Assembly: GCF_901933205.1 (NCBI RefSeq)
Contig: NC_044590.1
Coordinates: forward strand, 13,357,501-13,421,500
Source: Camarhynchus parvulus
Taxonomy: Eukaryota; Chordata; Aves; Passeriformes; Thraupidae
Direction: 5' to 3'
DNA: 64,000 bases
In this document: positions 32,850 through 44,395 of the stretch, one piece after another
Position numbering within the stretch: the stretch's first letter is position 1
Layout: the number at the start of each line of letters is the position of its first letter
Made by a program: the position numbers and the translations under genes
Notes under the pieces: generated by a model
Seen by the model: the letters and a program-made list of their open reading frames with translations, nothing else
The model's database searches: none
Told to the model about the DNA's origin: nothing

Positions 32850-32943
32850 GTATAGTATAGTATAGTATAGTATAGTATAGTATAGTATAGTATAGTATAG
32901 TATAGTATAGTATAGTATAGTATAGTATAGTATAGTATAGTAT
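32850..32943. repeat. (TATAG)n microsatellite, about 18 units
   Basis: Perfect 5-bp repeats for about 90 bp. The solo LTR at 6011 has a related tagtatag stretch at this place, so the array is an expansion of an LTR-internal motif. Confidence 0.95.
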
Positions 32944-33066
32944 TTTTTTGTATGTAATTTAATATAGTATTAGTGTAATACAGTATAGCTTAATAAAGCA
33001 ATTGTTCAGCATTCTGAATCATGGAGTCAGAGCACATTACTCCTTGCCAGGGGATTGCCTTTCTAC
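32944..33066 (+). mobile_element. second half of the older plus-strand LTR
   Basis: Contains ataaagcaattgttcagc and catggagtcagagcacatt, the same poly(A)/R/U5 layout as the 6011 LTR. Together with 28525-28671 it makes one LTR split by ERV-1. The right edge near 33066 is estimated. Confidence 0.6.
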
Positions 33067-33570
33067 CATAGCTCATAATATAACAATTAGCTTTAGCATC
33101 TAATAATATTTAACCTATCGTTGGTATATCTGACTTCAATATGAATTGGTTCTAACCCTCAGCTAAAATCTTAACCCTTTAAAATCATGATTCACTGGGC
33201 AGGGGGAGCTGCTCTCCACAGCGGCTGAATCTCCTCCTTCCTATGCTGCCCACATTGCTGGGAATGCAGCCCAGGACATGGGTACTTTCTGGACCAGTGC
33301 AGGGAGAGGTGTCCTCTGACTCTTATCCTGTCAGACTCTTATCTTATCCTCTTAGCTTATTTGTCAGCCCAGCAACCCTGGTCTCTGGATCATCTACAGG
33401 GTCTCTGAGGAGCTGGCCAGGCTCAAACACAGGTGAAGGAAGCTGGAACCCCCTGCTTGGTGCCCTCATACAGCTGCTTTCCTGCCCTAAATCCTCTTTT
33501 CTAGTTCCCCCAGGATGTGACAGATTGCAGGGAGGAAGAGTGGAGCAGGATGTGGCTGGGGCGATGTCTC
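33067..33570. other. unassigned sequence
   Basis: No gene or recognised repeat. It may be intronic to the immunoglobulin-domain gene on the minus strand. Confidence 0.4.
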
Positions 33571-33572
33571 AC

Positions 33573-33854
33573 CTCTCACCACCAGGTCCAGGGTGTTGCT
33601 GACAGCAGACCATTCTCTTGAAGCATTCACGGTGAAGCACTGGCAGCTGTAGCGGCCTCTGTCACCTTTCTGCACGAGGGAGAAGTTGTAGCTCCCTTGT
33701 TCCCTGGGGAACAGCTGGGCTTGGATCTGGCCCTCCAGGTACAGGAAGCAGCCGGTGCTGGGCTGTGTGATGGTGCAGCGGAACATCACCTCAGCTCCCA
33801 CCGCCACCTCGTGCCCAGGCAGGACAGAGAGGTCGGGTCTGGGCAGGCGGAGCT
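33573..33854 (-). CDS. immunoglobulin-domain exon of an unidentified receptor
   Basis: A 282-bp open exon (94 codons) with AG acceptor (right) and GT donor (left) on the minus strand. It reads LRLPRPDLSVLPGHEVAVG, then EVMFRC and GRYSCQCF. The two cysteines, the RYSC context and the NASREW-SNTLDLVV end are typical of one Ig-like domain in leukocyte receptors of the avian CHIR/FcR-like kind. I see no neighbouring Ig, signal-peptide or membrane exon, so it is an orphan exon here. The rest may be missing, lost or hidden by the bad sequence next to it. Confidence 0.7.
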
Positions 33855-33964
33855 CTGGGGGGACAGGAGAGGGAATGAGAAGGTGCAGAGGGCTTTGACG
33901 TGGTGCCAGGAGCACCAGGATCTCTGTGAAGCCACCAACTGGCTCAGGCAGAGGTGAAGATGGT

Positions 33965-34125
33965 CCCCACCTCTCCCCCCCAAAAAAAAAAAAAAAAAAA
34001 CCCCCTCCTCTTTATGTAAAAAAAAAAAAATTGTTTTTTTTTTTTTTTTTTTTCCCTGGGGGTTTTTTGCCCCTCAAAAAAAGACCCCCCCCCCCCCCCC
34101 CCCCCCCCCCCTCCCCCCCCTCCCC

Positions 34126-34186
<61 letters not shown>

Positions 34187-34195
34187 TTTCCCCCC

Positions 34196-34235
<40 letters not shown>

Positions 34236-34395
34236 CCTCTTTCCCCTCCCCCCCCCCTTCCCTTTTTTTTTTTCCACCTTCCCCTTTTTTTTTTTTTGTG
34301 GGGAGGTTGTTTTTTGTGGGGCGGGGGGCGGGGGCCCCCGTGTGGGGAGGCCCCGCGCCCCCCCCCCCCGCCCCCCCCCCCCGGGGCCCCCGTGC
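33965..34395. other. poly-C/poly-A/poly-T tract, probably poor sequence
   Basis: Over 400 bp made almost only of long C runs broken by T and A runs. Its long open frames (proline-rich on plus, glycine-rich on minus) are meaningless. It may be a real GC-rich repeat that was badly read or consensus-called. Confidence 0.8.
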
Positions 34396-34400
34396 CCACC

Positions 34401-34423
34401 ATGGCCCTCAAGCAGCCAAAGGC
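34401..34423 (+). other. possible tiny first exon (weak)
   Basis: A good Kozak context (cccaccatggcc) starts MALKQPK and is followed after 23 bases by gtgagt. It lies directly after the poly-C tract. No later exon was found, so this may be chance. Confidence 0.2.
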
Positions 34424-34615
34424 GTGAGTGGGTCTGGGGGCATCACTGGGGGTTTGTGGGGGGACACAGGGCATGGCTGGAGCATTCTGGGGGTCACGGG
34501 GGCTGTTGGTGGGGCAGGGGCTCAAGGGGTGCTGGGGAGAACTGAAGGGTGACTGAGGGAGGTGGGGACTGCAGCGCTCAGGGCTCACAGGGAGGGGTTT
34601 TCAGGGGCTGCTGCA

Positions 34616-35159
34616 TGTCTTGGTTTTGACTGGGAGAGAGAGAATTTTCTCCCCAGAAGCTGCTCCAGCGCTGTTTTTGGTATTCAAAGTGAGAACAACG
34701 CTGGTGACACGCTGAGTTGGAGCCCTGTCGAGCTCACTCCAAGGACTTTTCAGTGCCCCATGCTCTGCCAGCAGGGGGGAGCATGGCCAGGAGACCCGAC
34801 CCCAACTGGCCAGGGGGATATTCCGGACCACAGAACCTCCTGCCCAGTACAGAAACTGGGAGGGGGCTGGGAGCCACCGATTGCTACTGGGGAATGGGCT
34901 GGGCATTGGTCAGTGGGTGATGAGCAACTACTGGGCACTGCTGGTTTCTATTGTGTTTTATTCCGTTCTCTCTCCTTCCCATTACTATTCTTAATAGTAG
35001 TAGCAGCAGTAATATCAATTAATTTAGTCTTGTTTCAGTTATATAACTATTCTTATCTCCACTCATGGGTTTTACCTTTTCTGGATTCTCTCCTCCATCT
35101 CACCAGAGCAGCGAGTGGCTGTGTGGGACGGAGTTCCCGGCTGGGGTTAAACCACAACA
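34616..35159 (+). mobile_element. solo LTR, ERVL-like
   Basis: Starts tgtcttggttttgactggg and ends ggggttaaaccacaaca (TG...CA, 544 bp). It contains caaggacttttcag and ggccagggggatattc, which I know from a common avian LTR family. No clear target-site duplication. Confidence 0.7.
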
Positions 35160-35911
35160 GTCCTCTCTTTGGGGCACAATGAGTTGAGATCTGAGCAGAG
35201 TGTGTTAAAGCAAAGTTGTAAGCATCTCTCGTATTTATTTAATAGCTGTGGGTCACAGTTTGCTCTCGTGGTTCCTGCCCGTGCGCTCACAGGTGCATTT
35301 TATAAAACCCTTCGTGGTCTGTGTGGTCTCGTGGGAATTCATCCTCCCTGGCTCTGGGGGTTCCTCTTTTTCGGGCCCCGCGCGCGCCCCCCCTCTCCCC
35401 TCCCCCCCCTTCTTCCGAGGCCCTCCGAAAAAACCCAAATTTTTTTTTTTTTTTTTCTCGCTAAGCCATGAGACAAATCCTTGCCCTCCCTTTCCCAACG
35501 CTCTGCACCCACTCAAACACTGAGGTCAAGTCCAAGAGGATGAGCGCGCAGACAGAGCAGTCTGACAAAACTGGGGATGTGGCTTAACTTCTTCCATTTC
35601 CTTTTCTGCCTACCGACCTTCCCAGGGCACCCTGCGGCACCTTGCCCAGTTTCTTACAAGCAGAGCCCAGCCGGTGCACGGCCTGGACTCTGCTCCAGCT
35701 CTCAGGCAGCCCTGTTGTTAAGGAAACTTCCCTGTCTGAGCATCCCCGAGGCAATCTGGCAGTCACACTCCCACCACCAGACCGTTCCTGCGGGGACCAA
35801 ATCCCCTTTGCAGTGGGTGGCTCAGGTGAGCTGAAAGGGGCCCCCACTGACTCCCTGCACTCCCCCCACTCTCACACAGTCAGACCAGGTTTCCTACAGC
35901 AGAGGGAAAGC
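35160..35911. other. unassigned sequence with a low-quality core
   Basis: 35371-35458 again shows C and T homopolymer runs like the 34 kb tract. The rest has no gene I can support. Confidence 0.4.
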
Positions 35912-36692
35912 TGGGGTGCTTTCCCAAAGGTCAGGCTACCTGACAGCACAAGCCAGCAGTCGGTGGGGTGGCAGCCTGCAGGCAGGAGCGTCCGCTCTGG
36001 ATCCCAGGCTGGCTCGCCAAGGCTGCCACCTAGGGCAACCTCCCATGGCTGGAGGTGGGGAGGCGTCGCCCTTGGACATGAGCTGAAGAAGCCCCAACTG
36101 GCCGACAGAAACGCAGAGACAGGCAGAAGTCCGCTGCAGAGTTTCGGTGTATTAACCAAGGGAGGAGCAAGCAGGCAACTGCACTGAGCAAAGGGTGCAC
36201 TGAGATTATAAAGGGAAGGTTGAACCCTTCCATGGACAAATCAAATTACCAGGGAAAATGATAGACAAATGCAAGGACCAGTGGAAACCCAGGTGGGGAG
36301 GGGTTCCAGTCCCTGATCCAATCACCCTCTGTCCTGGGTAGAAGCTTCTAGGGAAGGAGCAAGGACAGAGAGTGATGGACGGGGCACTGGGAGGAGAGAA
36401 CATAACTGTCATCAAGGAGATCGGGGAGGGGTTTGGGTGAATCCATAGCAACAAAGGAGGGGACAAAGGATTGACATAAAAGTAGATACAGGAGTGGCAG
36501 GAGAAACCATAGCAACGGAGGCGGGGATAACTGATTAGCATATAACTGGAACAGCAAAGGCAGGAATGGGAGCCCTAGGCAGAACCATTTCGACTTAAAA
36601 CAGGGGGATGGAACAAACCAACTGTAAATTACATTGAGCATAAAACTGATATAACGGATAACTTAGAACAAATAAAGGAACACACTAAAACA
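35912..36692 (-). mobile_element. ERV-2 3' LTR
   Basis: Plus-strand edges tggggtgct (35912) and actaaaaca (36692). The block gacagcacaagccagcag through gattataaagggaagg repeats nearly unchanged in the 5' LTR at 44396. A TATA-like cctttataatc lies on the minus strand at about 36205. On its right is the polypurine tract. It is 781 bp long against 617 bp for the other copy. Confidence 0.85.
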
Positions 36693-36706
36693 ACTCCCCC
36701 TTCTTT
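36693..36706 (-). other. ERV-2 polypurine tract
   Basis: The minus strand reads AAAGAAGGGGGAGT directly before the 3' LTR, the primer for plus-strand synthesis. Confidence 0.8.
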
Positions 36707-36738
36707 ACATTAAAAAAATGAAGGGAGATAACTCAAAA

Positions 36739-38217
36739 TTAAACTGAGGCCTCTGATTGAAAGTCACTGTCATCTACGTTCATTGGAGGGATTCCTTGGA
36801 AAGGGAGGTCCATTGGAAATGGGTCCTCTTCATGTACAACAACAGCTTCCATCTCGACGTAAGTTTCATCATCCATCTGCTGCTGGGATCCTGGCAAAGT
36901 CACTTGATTGGCAGATGGGACTGCTGTGAGCTTCCACAAAAGTTTTTTGATCAGAGTCTGAACAATAATAAATCTGAACAAAATGGCTAGTAGAATAAGG
37001 GGTACTGTTAAAATTGAACATAAAATTGACCTGGCCCAGCCTGACAGTCCCATGTTTGAAAACAAGTCCCCCAGCCAGTCGGAAGATTCTTCTTTGATTT
37101 GATGAACCATGTCCTTTATCTTCCGAACAGCAATCCTCGCGTCTTCAGTTTTTGATGACAAATTGAAGCAACAGAGCCCCTCAAACTCCTCACAGGTGTG
37201 ATGACTCAACAGCAATAGAAAGTCTATTGCTGCCCTTTTTTGAAGAGTTGCATGCCTCGTGATTTCCTCATCCAAGAGGAGGTCCGCTAGGGCAGTTGAT
37301 GTAAAGTCCGCCTGTTTAGCCACCCAGCACTCGAGCTCTGCCAATTCTCTGAGTGCCTTTGCTGCCGATGCCCAGGGTAAAAACAGGGTCATGGCAATTG
37401 TTCTTGACCTTCCTCAATGCGAAATTTCAGAATCACAATCAGGACTGAGATCCCTCAGATCCCTTTTGGTGCGGGCCAAATTCAAGGTATAATTTTTCAG
37501 AATCCAATTGGTGATTTGTGTTTTACTGGGGGCTAACAGGGTCAACTGCCCAAAAGTACAGGGCCCTCCGACGTAACGAGAGGGGATGCTGGCCCACACT
37601 CAGTTCCCACAAATAAAAAACAAGCCTCGAGGAAGTTGATGGGCGGGACCAGTAAGGGAGGAGGGAGTGTTAATTAGAACCACAGACTTGCACCATTGTG
37701 CAGCCTGGTATTCTTTCCTTGATTGTTTTATAACCAGGAAGGAAGTGTTTGCGGGATCTATCTACCAGGGCAGGGAGAACTGAAAGCATAGGGAAGCATT
37801 TTGGGAACCGAGCAGCTCTAAATCTTGTGGCTCAGAGTCAAGCGGTTTTAGTTTCTTGACTCCGGCCACCCAGGCTGTGTGGGGAAAATGACCAAAAGAG
37901 GGGGCACCATGATTTGGCATGAGAGGAACAAATGCAGAGCCTAGGGGTTCGGGTAGGTTTTCAGAGGGGAGAGGGATGCCCACGAGGCATGCGGCAAGGG
38001 GGCTCTCTGCAGATTGGACATCCAGGCAGATGTGATCCTGGCCCAAGGAAGACGCGAGGACTTTCCATATGTTTGCGCGGGGCTGGGGGACGATCCACGG
38101 GCCGATGGACAGAACACCGACTCCGAGGATCAAGGCGATGGTAATGAAGGCGTTGCTGGTCAGGGCCATGGGTCCAGGTTTTCTAAAATAATAAAGAGGT
38201 AAAACAACATGAGTCAA
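36739..38217 (-). pseudogene. ERV-2 env
   Basis: A surface-unit part (38217-37762) is followed by a late surface segment and the transmembrane subunit (37599-36739). The transmembrane part shows an RAAIDFLLLL stretch, CEEFEGLCC (CX6CC), one hydrophobic membrane segment and a long acidic tail. The frame is stopped by TGA at 37600-37602 and 37414-37416 and is broken again around 37.6-37.76 kb. The start Met at 38217 overlaps the end of pol, as in many retroviruses. Confidence 0.75.
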
Positions 38218-38237
38218 GGATAAAAGCAGGTTCTGCC

Positions 38238-40940
38238 TCAGGGGAATGAACGGATATCAAGATTGAACTCAAAGGGTTTTGGCTTCCACCGCCAGCTTGC
38301 CACTTTTACCTGTGGAACTGCCGTGACCTTTTTCTCGACCTTGGGGAGGAAGGGCCTGACCCACTTAGATGGTATCCACCTGAGACCTGAAGGAGTGGAC
38401 ACGCAAGCGTATCCACGCCCCCAGGTCACCAGGTCAAAAGGCCCTTCCAGTTTCCAAGTCTCCAGATCCCTGACAAGGACCAGAGGCTTGGCCCTCAGGT
38501 GCAGCTCTTTGTGGTGGCCAAAATGTCTTATGATAGGAGGGTTTAAATTTTCAAAAGAACAGTTAAGAAAATTAATGGTGAACAGTGCCCGAGATAACCG
38601 AGAATGAGGGGACTCCACCTTCACGGCCATCTTCTGGTGTTCTAAAATTTTCTTCAGGCTCTGATGGGTCCTCTCAACCACGGCTTGACCTCTTGGGGAA
38701 TGAGGGATGCCACTTTTGTGTTCAATTCCCCATTGTTACAGGAAGCCCCTGAGCTCCCTGGACTTGTACACTGGGTCGTTGTCTGTTTTGATGACCTTGG
38801 GGATGCCCAACACAGAGAAAACCTGGATGAGATGGTTCTGAACATCCACGGCTTTCTCTCCTGTGTGGGCAGAGGCGTAGACGGCACCCGAGAAAGTGTC
38901 CACCGAAACGTGGACATATGTGAGGCGGCCGAATTGGGGAACATGAGTGACATCTGACTGCCACACCTCGCAGCTGGACAATCCACGGGGTTTAGCACCA
39001 GCGGGCAGAGATGGAAGCTGGTTCCGCTGGCACTGGGGACATGTGGCCACAATCGCCTTGGCCTGGTCGTGGGTCAGGTGGAACTGGTGAACCAAGCCAG
39101 GCACATTTTGGTGATGGAGTTGGTGGCTGATCTTAGCTTGGCAGAACACGTCCGGGAGTGGGGCCATCTGAGCAGGGGCTGCAAGGGCATTGGCCCTGTG
39201 GTTGCCCTCAGCGATGAACCCTGGCAGGTCGGTGTGCGACCTCACGTGCATCACATAATATGGTTGCTCTTGGTGGGAGACAAGTGTAACAAGTCTCGAG
39301 ACCAAGTTGAAAAGGGCCAAATTTTGAACCTCCTGGAGAATGGCATTTTCTGCTTTAGATGCTACACCTGCTACGTAAGCCGAATTGGTGACCAGATTGA
39401 AGGGTCTATCCTTGAATTTCTCAAATGCCCTGACGATGGCGTCCAACTCAGCAATTTGAGGGGAAACCTCAACATTTGTAACTTCTGTCTCCCACTGCTG
39501 AGTCTGAGGGTCTTTCCAAGTCATCACTGACTTTTGAGACCCTCTGGACGCATCTGTAAAAACTGTCATGGCATTGAGAGGGACCCAACTTTGAATTCTT
39601 TTTAGTGATAATTTGAATTGGACACCTTGATTGAAAAGTTTGTGAGCTGGTTGCTCAACATCAATGCGTCCGGTGTAGCTGTCAAGGGCAAATTGTAACA
39701 TCTCATTCTCCGATAGGAGTTCATTGAATGTTTTGATTTTAAGTTTACCAGATTTGAGATCGACTGGGATGTGAATGCACGAGAAGTCACAATCTGCCAA
39801 CTCCCTGATCTGCGATCTTTCTTTGCGGATCAGTTCCGCTACCAACTCCTGTGGCCTTGTCATTCTTTTGGATCGGTGGTAGCTGAGGAACACCCACTCT
39901 ATGATTAAGAGGGGGTCACTCAAGCCGCGATCCTTCCCGTTCTTACCCTTGGGTGGTCGTTGGGTCTTGAGGGGCTTGTCCCACTGAAAAATCATCCTGT
40001 GGAGGTGTGGCAAGTTCCCAAGGATGATAAATTTGAAAGGCAAACCTGGGATGTAGCGGTGGGCTTGCCTTGCCTCTATAGATTTCTGAATTTTCTCAAG
40101 CGCTGTCGCAGCCTCTGGGGTGAGCTCCTTAGGAGAACTGAGCTTCTCTCCCCCTTTCAAAAGATTGAAAAGGGGGGCTAGGTCTTTGGTAGTGATTCCT
40201 AGCCAAGGTCTCACCCAATTCAACACCCCACACAGCTGGCGGACGTCCGCCAAGGTCTTGATATGCGGTTGAATAGCCAATTTTTGAGGCACAATGGTTC
40301 TCTTTGTTATTTCCAGACCCAGGGACTTCCAGGGTGGCATCCACTGAATCTTGTTGCTCTGGAGCTCGAATCCTGCAACAATTAATGAATCTGTTACACA
40401 TCCAAGCACGTGTGTCAGCAGATCATCACTGGGGGCACACACCAGCATGTCATCCTTATAATGATGGATGACGACGTTTTCAAATTGGGCCCATATTGGG
40501 GACAGCAAGGAAGCGACATACCACTGGCAGATAACTGGGCTGTTCTTCATTCCCTGTGGGAGAACTTGCCAGTGATACCGCTTCCTTGGGGCTTCACGGT
40601 TTAAGGTGGGCACCGTGAAGGCAAATCGCGGGGCATCATCAGGGTGGAGGGGAATTTGAAAAAAGCAATCTTTGATGTCAATCACGGCCAGATTCCAATT
40701 TTGGGGGAGCATCGTAGTGGATGGCGTCCCTGGTTGAAGAGACCCCATTTCTTGAATAACTTCATTCATTCGACGAAGGTCGTGGAGGAGCTGCCACTTA
40801 TCCTTGTTGGGCTTCTTGATGACAAACACTGGGGAGTTCCACTCTGACATGGACTCCACCAGGTTGCCCTTTTGCAGCTGCTCCTCTGCGAGTTCGTTCA
40901 GTGCCTTTAATTTTTGGTTTTTGAGCAGCCACTGTTCCAC
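38238..40940 (-). pseudogene. ERV-2 pol: RT, RNase H, integrase
   Basis: The main frame is 734 codons (40940-38736). It has RT motifs LHDLRRMNE and DIKDCFFQIPLHPDDAPRF; the catalytic box reads YKDD (40443-40460), where the family has a small or hydrophobic residue. RNase H begins at TVFTDASRG, but a later catalytic Asp position reads Asn in VTNSAYVAG (39384-39386). Integrase follows, with an HHCC zinc region (TCPQCQ), SDVTHVP and TDNDPVY. A TAA at 38736-38738 cuts integrase before the last catalytic Glu; its C-terminal part continues to 38238. Confidence 0.85.
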
Positions 40941-41834
40941 TCATATAGGTTTGTCTGATAGCCAATTAAGTTTCCAAGTGGGGCGCTTTTCAGTGACCGC
41001 AGCCCGATAAACCTGGGGAGCCGGGGGGTCAATTTTGGCTCCCCACTGGGCAAGAGAGTCTCTTCCCCACAGGGGCTCTGTGTAATCTAAAACGAATGGG
41101 TGTACTGAGGCCAATTGCCCATCCAGCCCCTCAATTTGCACGATGCTCTTGCTCTGTTTTGCCAATTGGACACCCCCAACACCTTGTATGTGTCCAGACA
41201 CGCTTTGCAATTCCCACTGTGACGGCCATTCTCAAGAGGGGATGATTGTCACGTCTGCCCCGGTGTCCAGCAACCCCCTAATGGTGAAGTTCTCCCGCCC
41301 TTTGGATAACCTGCAGGTAAGACGAGATTTATTACTTCCCAAAGTTTGTGCCCAGGCCACAGAAGGCATGGTGCTCTGTGCTGATTGCCATCTTAAACGG
41401 AAACGCGGTAAAGCAGAGCATTCTCGGGGTGAATCTGGGTCCCATTTCTCAGCTTTGACATCATCAGTCTCTGGGACTGGAATAGCCTGGGCAATGATCT
41501 TACCTCTAGGGAGGAAGAGCAGGGGGCGGACACAATACAGACCCATCATGAAATGCTCTTAGTCGGATGACACAAGCATTGGTACAATATGTAAGTCAAG
41601 AGGTGTGAACTTGGTGTCCCCAGTGACGATGTACTGAAGGTCGAAACTTTCCCAGTTACCTGGGCACTCTGGGCACACTGAGACAAAGTGGTGGTAAGAG
41701 TCCCATAGATGGAGGGCACGGGTGAGCTGCAACCTGTAGGGAGAATTGCGAGAAAAGGTCGTTATGATTGGTTCTGTCTTATAGAAGCTTAGATCTGTCA
41801 CGTTCAGTAAAAGGTCGTCGAAATCAGTAGCCAA
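40941..41834 (-). pseudogene. ERV-2 dUTPase-like/protease region
   Basis: Segments GDTKFTPLDLHIVP and [17 protein letters not shown] precede the protease active site [16 protein letters not shown] stops fall at 41232-41234, right after the protease core, and at 40941-40943; both are Trp in ERV-1. A TAA lies near 41560. Confidence 0.75.
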
Positions 41835-42030
41835 TGGGCAGAGCTCAGCTGGAGATGGAACGAGCTCTGCTGGCGGCAGGAATTACTCTGTCTCCCCTTC
41901 CCTGCTTTTAGATGACATTCTCCCTGCCACATTTATGTTCTGGCATGAGGGGGGCTGCGCTTTTTATTTAGTTTTTTGCCTGATGTTGTTGCTGTTGATA
42001 TGAACCCCCTTGTCCCCTCCCTTGCTTAAA

Positions 42031-43896
42031 TTAATAAAATTCCTTGAGCAGTGGGCAGTCGGGCATCCAGTGCCCAACCTGCCCACACAGGTGGCATGGC
42101 GCAGGCGTCCTCCTAGCAGGTCCGGGCGTCGAGGCTGGTGCAGCTGCGGCAGCTTCCAGGGCTTCCAGGGTGTCCCCACTTGATTCCAGGACTGCGACCC
42201 TCTGGAGCGATGGCTTTGCCCTCGGGTCAGGTCCCTCGGTGGTAAGAGGGACCTTGAGGGCGCATGCTTCAAGCATGTCTTGGAGCATGGGTGGGGGATG
42301 GACTGGCAGACTGAGGATGACAGCCTTGCAGGCAGTGTTGGCATTCAACGAGGCTATCTCCTTTATTAACTCAGCACGGACACCTTCTTCCAACACCTGC
42401 TGCTCAACTGCCCGCCTCAGCCTTTTGGCAAATGATGAAAAGGGCTCGTTCTCCCCCTGGAAAATTCTGGAATATTTAGTTGTTGGGGCTGCTGACCACA
42501 GCCCGAGAAAAGCTGCCTCAGCAGCTTTAGCTGTCTGTTGCAACACTGCAAATGGAATTTCCTGAGCAGCTACATGCTCATCTGACCATCTGTTTTGCCC
42601 CATTAGGTGTTGTTTTGAGATTGTCTCTCCCCTCAGATCCTTAACAGCCGATGGATCCCTCCAGATGTTCGGGAGGGCTTCCATCACTCTCTTTTCCCAT
42701 GCCCATTCCCAAATAGAAAACTCTGTTGGGTTGAGTGGGCATGTGAAAAGAGAGCAGAGATCTGAGGGAGTAACAACCGCTTCTACAATCGCAGCCTTCA
42801 GGAGCCCTCGAAAATATTCATTCTCCCTTGAGACCTCCTTTTGAGCCTTACAAAGCTCTTTCACTGTAGAATGAGCAATGGGATTCCACTGGGCAGCGAC
42901 CCCCCCCTTCGATGGCTGGAAAGCAACAGACTGGAGCCGCTGAGATGTTATGGGCAGGCTCCGGTTCCTGGTTTTCCCCCTTTCTCCCAGTCCTGGGCCC
43001 TGGGATCCGGATCCCAAAGTGTGGGAACCAGAACCCGGACTGTGGGAACGGGAAGTGGGAGCGGGGGAACCAGGAAGAGCGGGGGTGTGGCCGGGAAGCT
43101 GGAGGACTGACAGGGTGGGGTTGGAGGTTGGAACAGTCTCTGCCCAGTGGGGGGAGTCTGGGGGCGGTACAGAATAACAAGGCGGAGCGGAGGGAGGAGC
43201 TGTGGGAAAGGGTGGGACAGGAGGAAACAGGGTGGAGCCGGGAAAGAGGAAGGGGCTGGTGGAGGGAACAAAAGGATTGTGGGAAAGAGACGGGTTTTCC
43301 CGCCGCTCTGTCATGTGCTCACCTCCAACTTGGGCTCTATGGGAGCCATCTTGTGGAGGGAGCACAAAGCGGACTTTCAACTTAAAACTTGGGGATTTTT
43401 TAACTCGGGCAATGGGGAATGGGGAAGAGGGGGACGGGGACGAGTCTGCGGGCGTCCAGGCCCTTGGACCCTTGCGGCAGGGGGATTTGGGTCTCTGAGA
43501 GGGGCCAGGGGACTGGTGGACACCCTGCCTGGTGCTGTCAGGGGCTGCCCCTCTCAGAATTCCTGGTCTTCTAGGAATAGAGGGAGGGGAATGGGGTTTG
43601 GGAGTGGAGGGGTGGGAAGAACTGGGGATTGAACAAGGAACCTTGGGGCATCCTTGCAGTTCTTTCTTTTTCTTCTGTAAAGCCAATTCAATTTGGAGCA
43701 CCCAACACAGGTGTTCAGTAAGAAATGCCTCCCCTGCCTTGGCCAAATTTTCCAATTTGATCAAGACTCTCTCCCAAAAGTGGAGGTCTCTGTAACTTTC
43801 AGGGGACGCGTTTGGGAACTGCGAGGAGACCCATTTCACAAGCTTTTTTAACTCTTTTATTAACTGAGAAACCCCCCCCAACAAGGATGCCCACAA
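42031..43896 (-). pseudogene. ERV-2 gag polyprotein (621 codons open)
   Basis: Gag builds the virus core. An N-terminal helical matrix-like part (LIKELKKLVKW) leads into a long proline/serine-rich linker (about residues 90-330). The capsid follows with LNPTEFSIWEWAWEKRV and the major homology region RIFQGENEPFSSFAKRL. One zinc knuckle CHLCGQVGHWMPDC (42055-42096) sits close to the end. The frame is uninterrupted over 621 codons, so gag is the best preserved gene. Only one knuckle is visible, as in gammaretroviruses. Confidence 0.85.
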
Positions 43897-44369
43897 CTTG
43901 GTATAGTGTCTCCTTCTGAGCTACTGACAGACTGGCACCCATTCCGTACTGATGTTAAACTGCAGCCCAAAACAACTTGCTGTACCCATAAAATAAAAAG
44001 TGCTGAGCACTAAGAAGGGAAAAGGGTTTCCCACCCCAGCCCCTGCCAGAAATGCCACGCAACAACTTAAAGAGAAAAATGCCCCCTCTACCACCCCAGA
44101 GTTCCGACGGTGAGAAAAGTTTGGATTAAAAAGGCAGGGCGTTGAAAGAAAAAGAAACTCACCAGACTGGGACAAGAAGAACAAAAACACCACGCACGAC
44201 AAGATCCTGTTGGTGAGACCAACCCCTTGGTGCCAGGGGCTCCCGGTCCCGGTCCCCTGGAATGCAATCCCCTAAAATGGGGATCTGCTACAACAGGGGT
44301 GTTGCAGCAGCCGTGAAGCTCTTCAGCTTCGTCCGGGGGTCCAATGGAGTCCAACTTTTGGCACGAGGG

Positions 44370-44387
44370 GCCTCACGTTGGGCGCCA
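44370..44387 (-). other. ERV-2 primer-binding site, tRNA-Lys type
   Basis: The minus strand reads TGGCGCCCAACGTGAGGC, one base from the lysine (1,2) primer site TGGCGCCCAACGTGGGGC. It lies 8 bases from the LTR edge. Confidence 0.85.
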
Positions 44388-44395
44388 GCAACATC

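Noticed and set aside
33926..34588. Proline-rich and glycine-rich frames over 200 codons
   Set aside because: They are translations of C, A and T homopolymers.
42044..43632. Plus-strand frames opposite ERV-2 gag
   Set aside because: Shadows of the proline-rich gag linker on the other strand.
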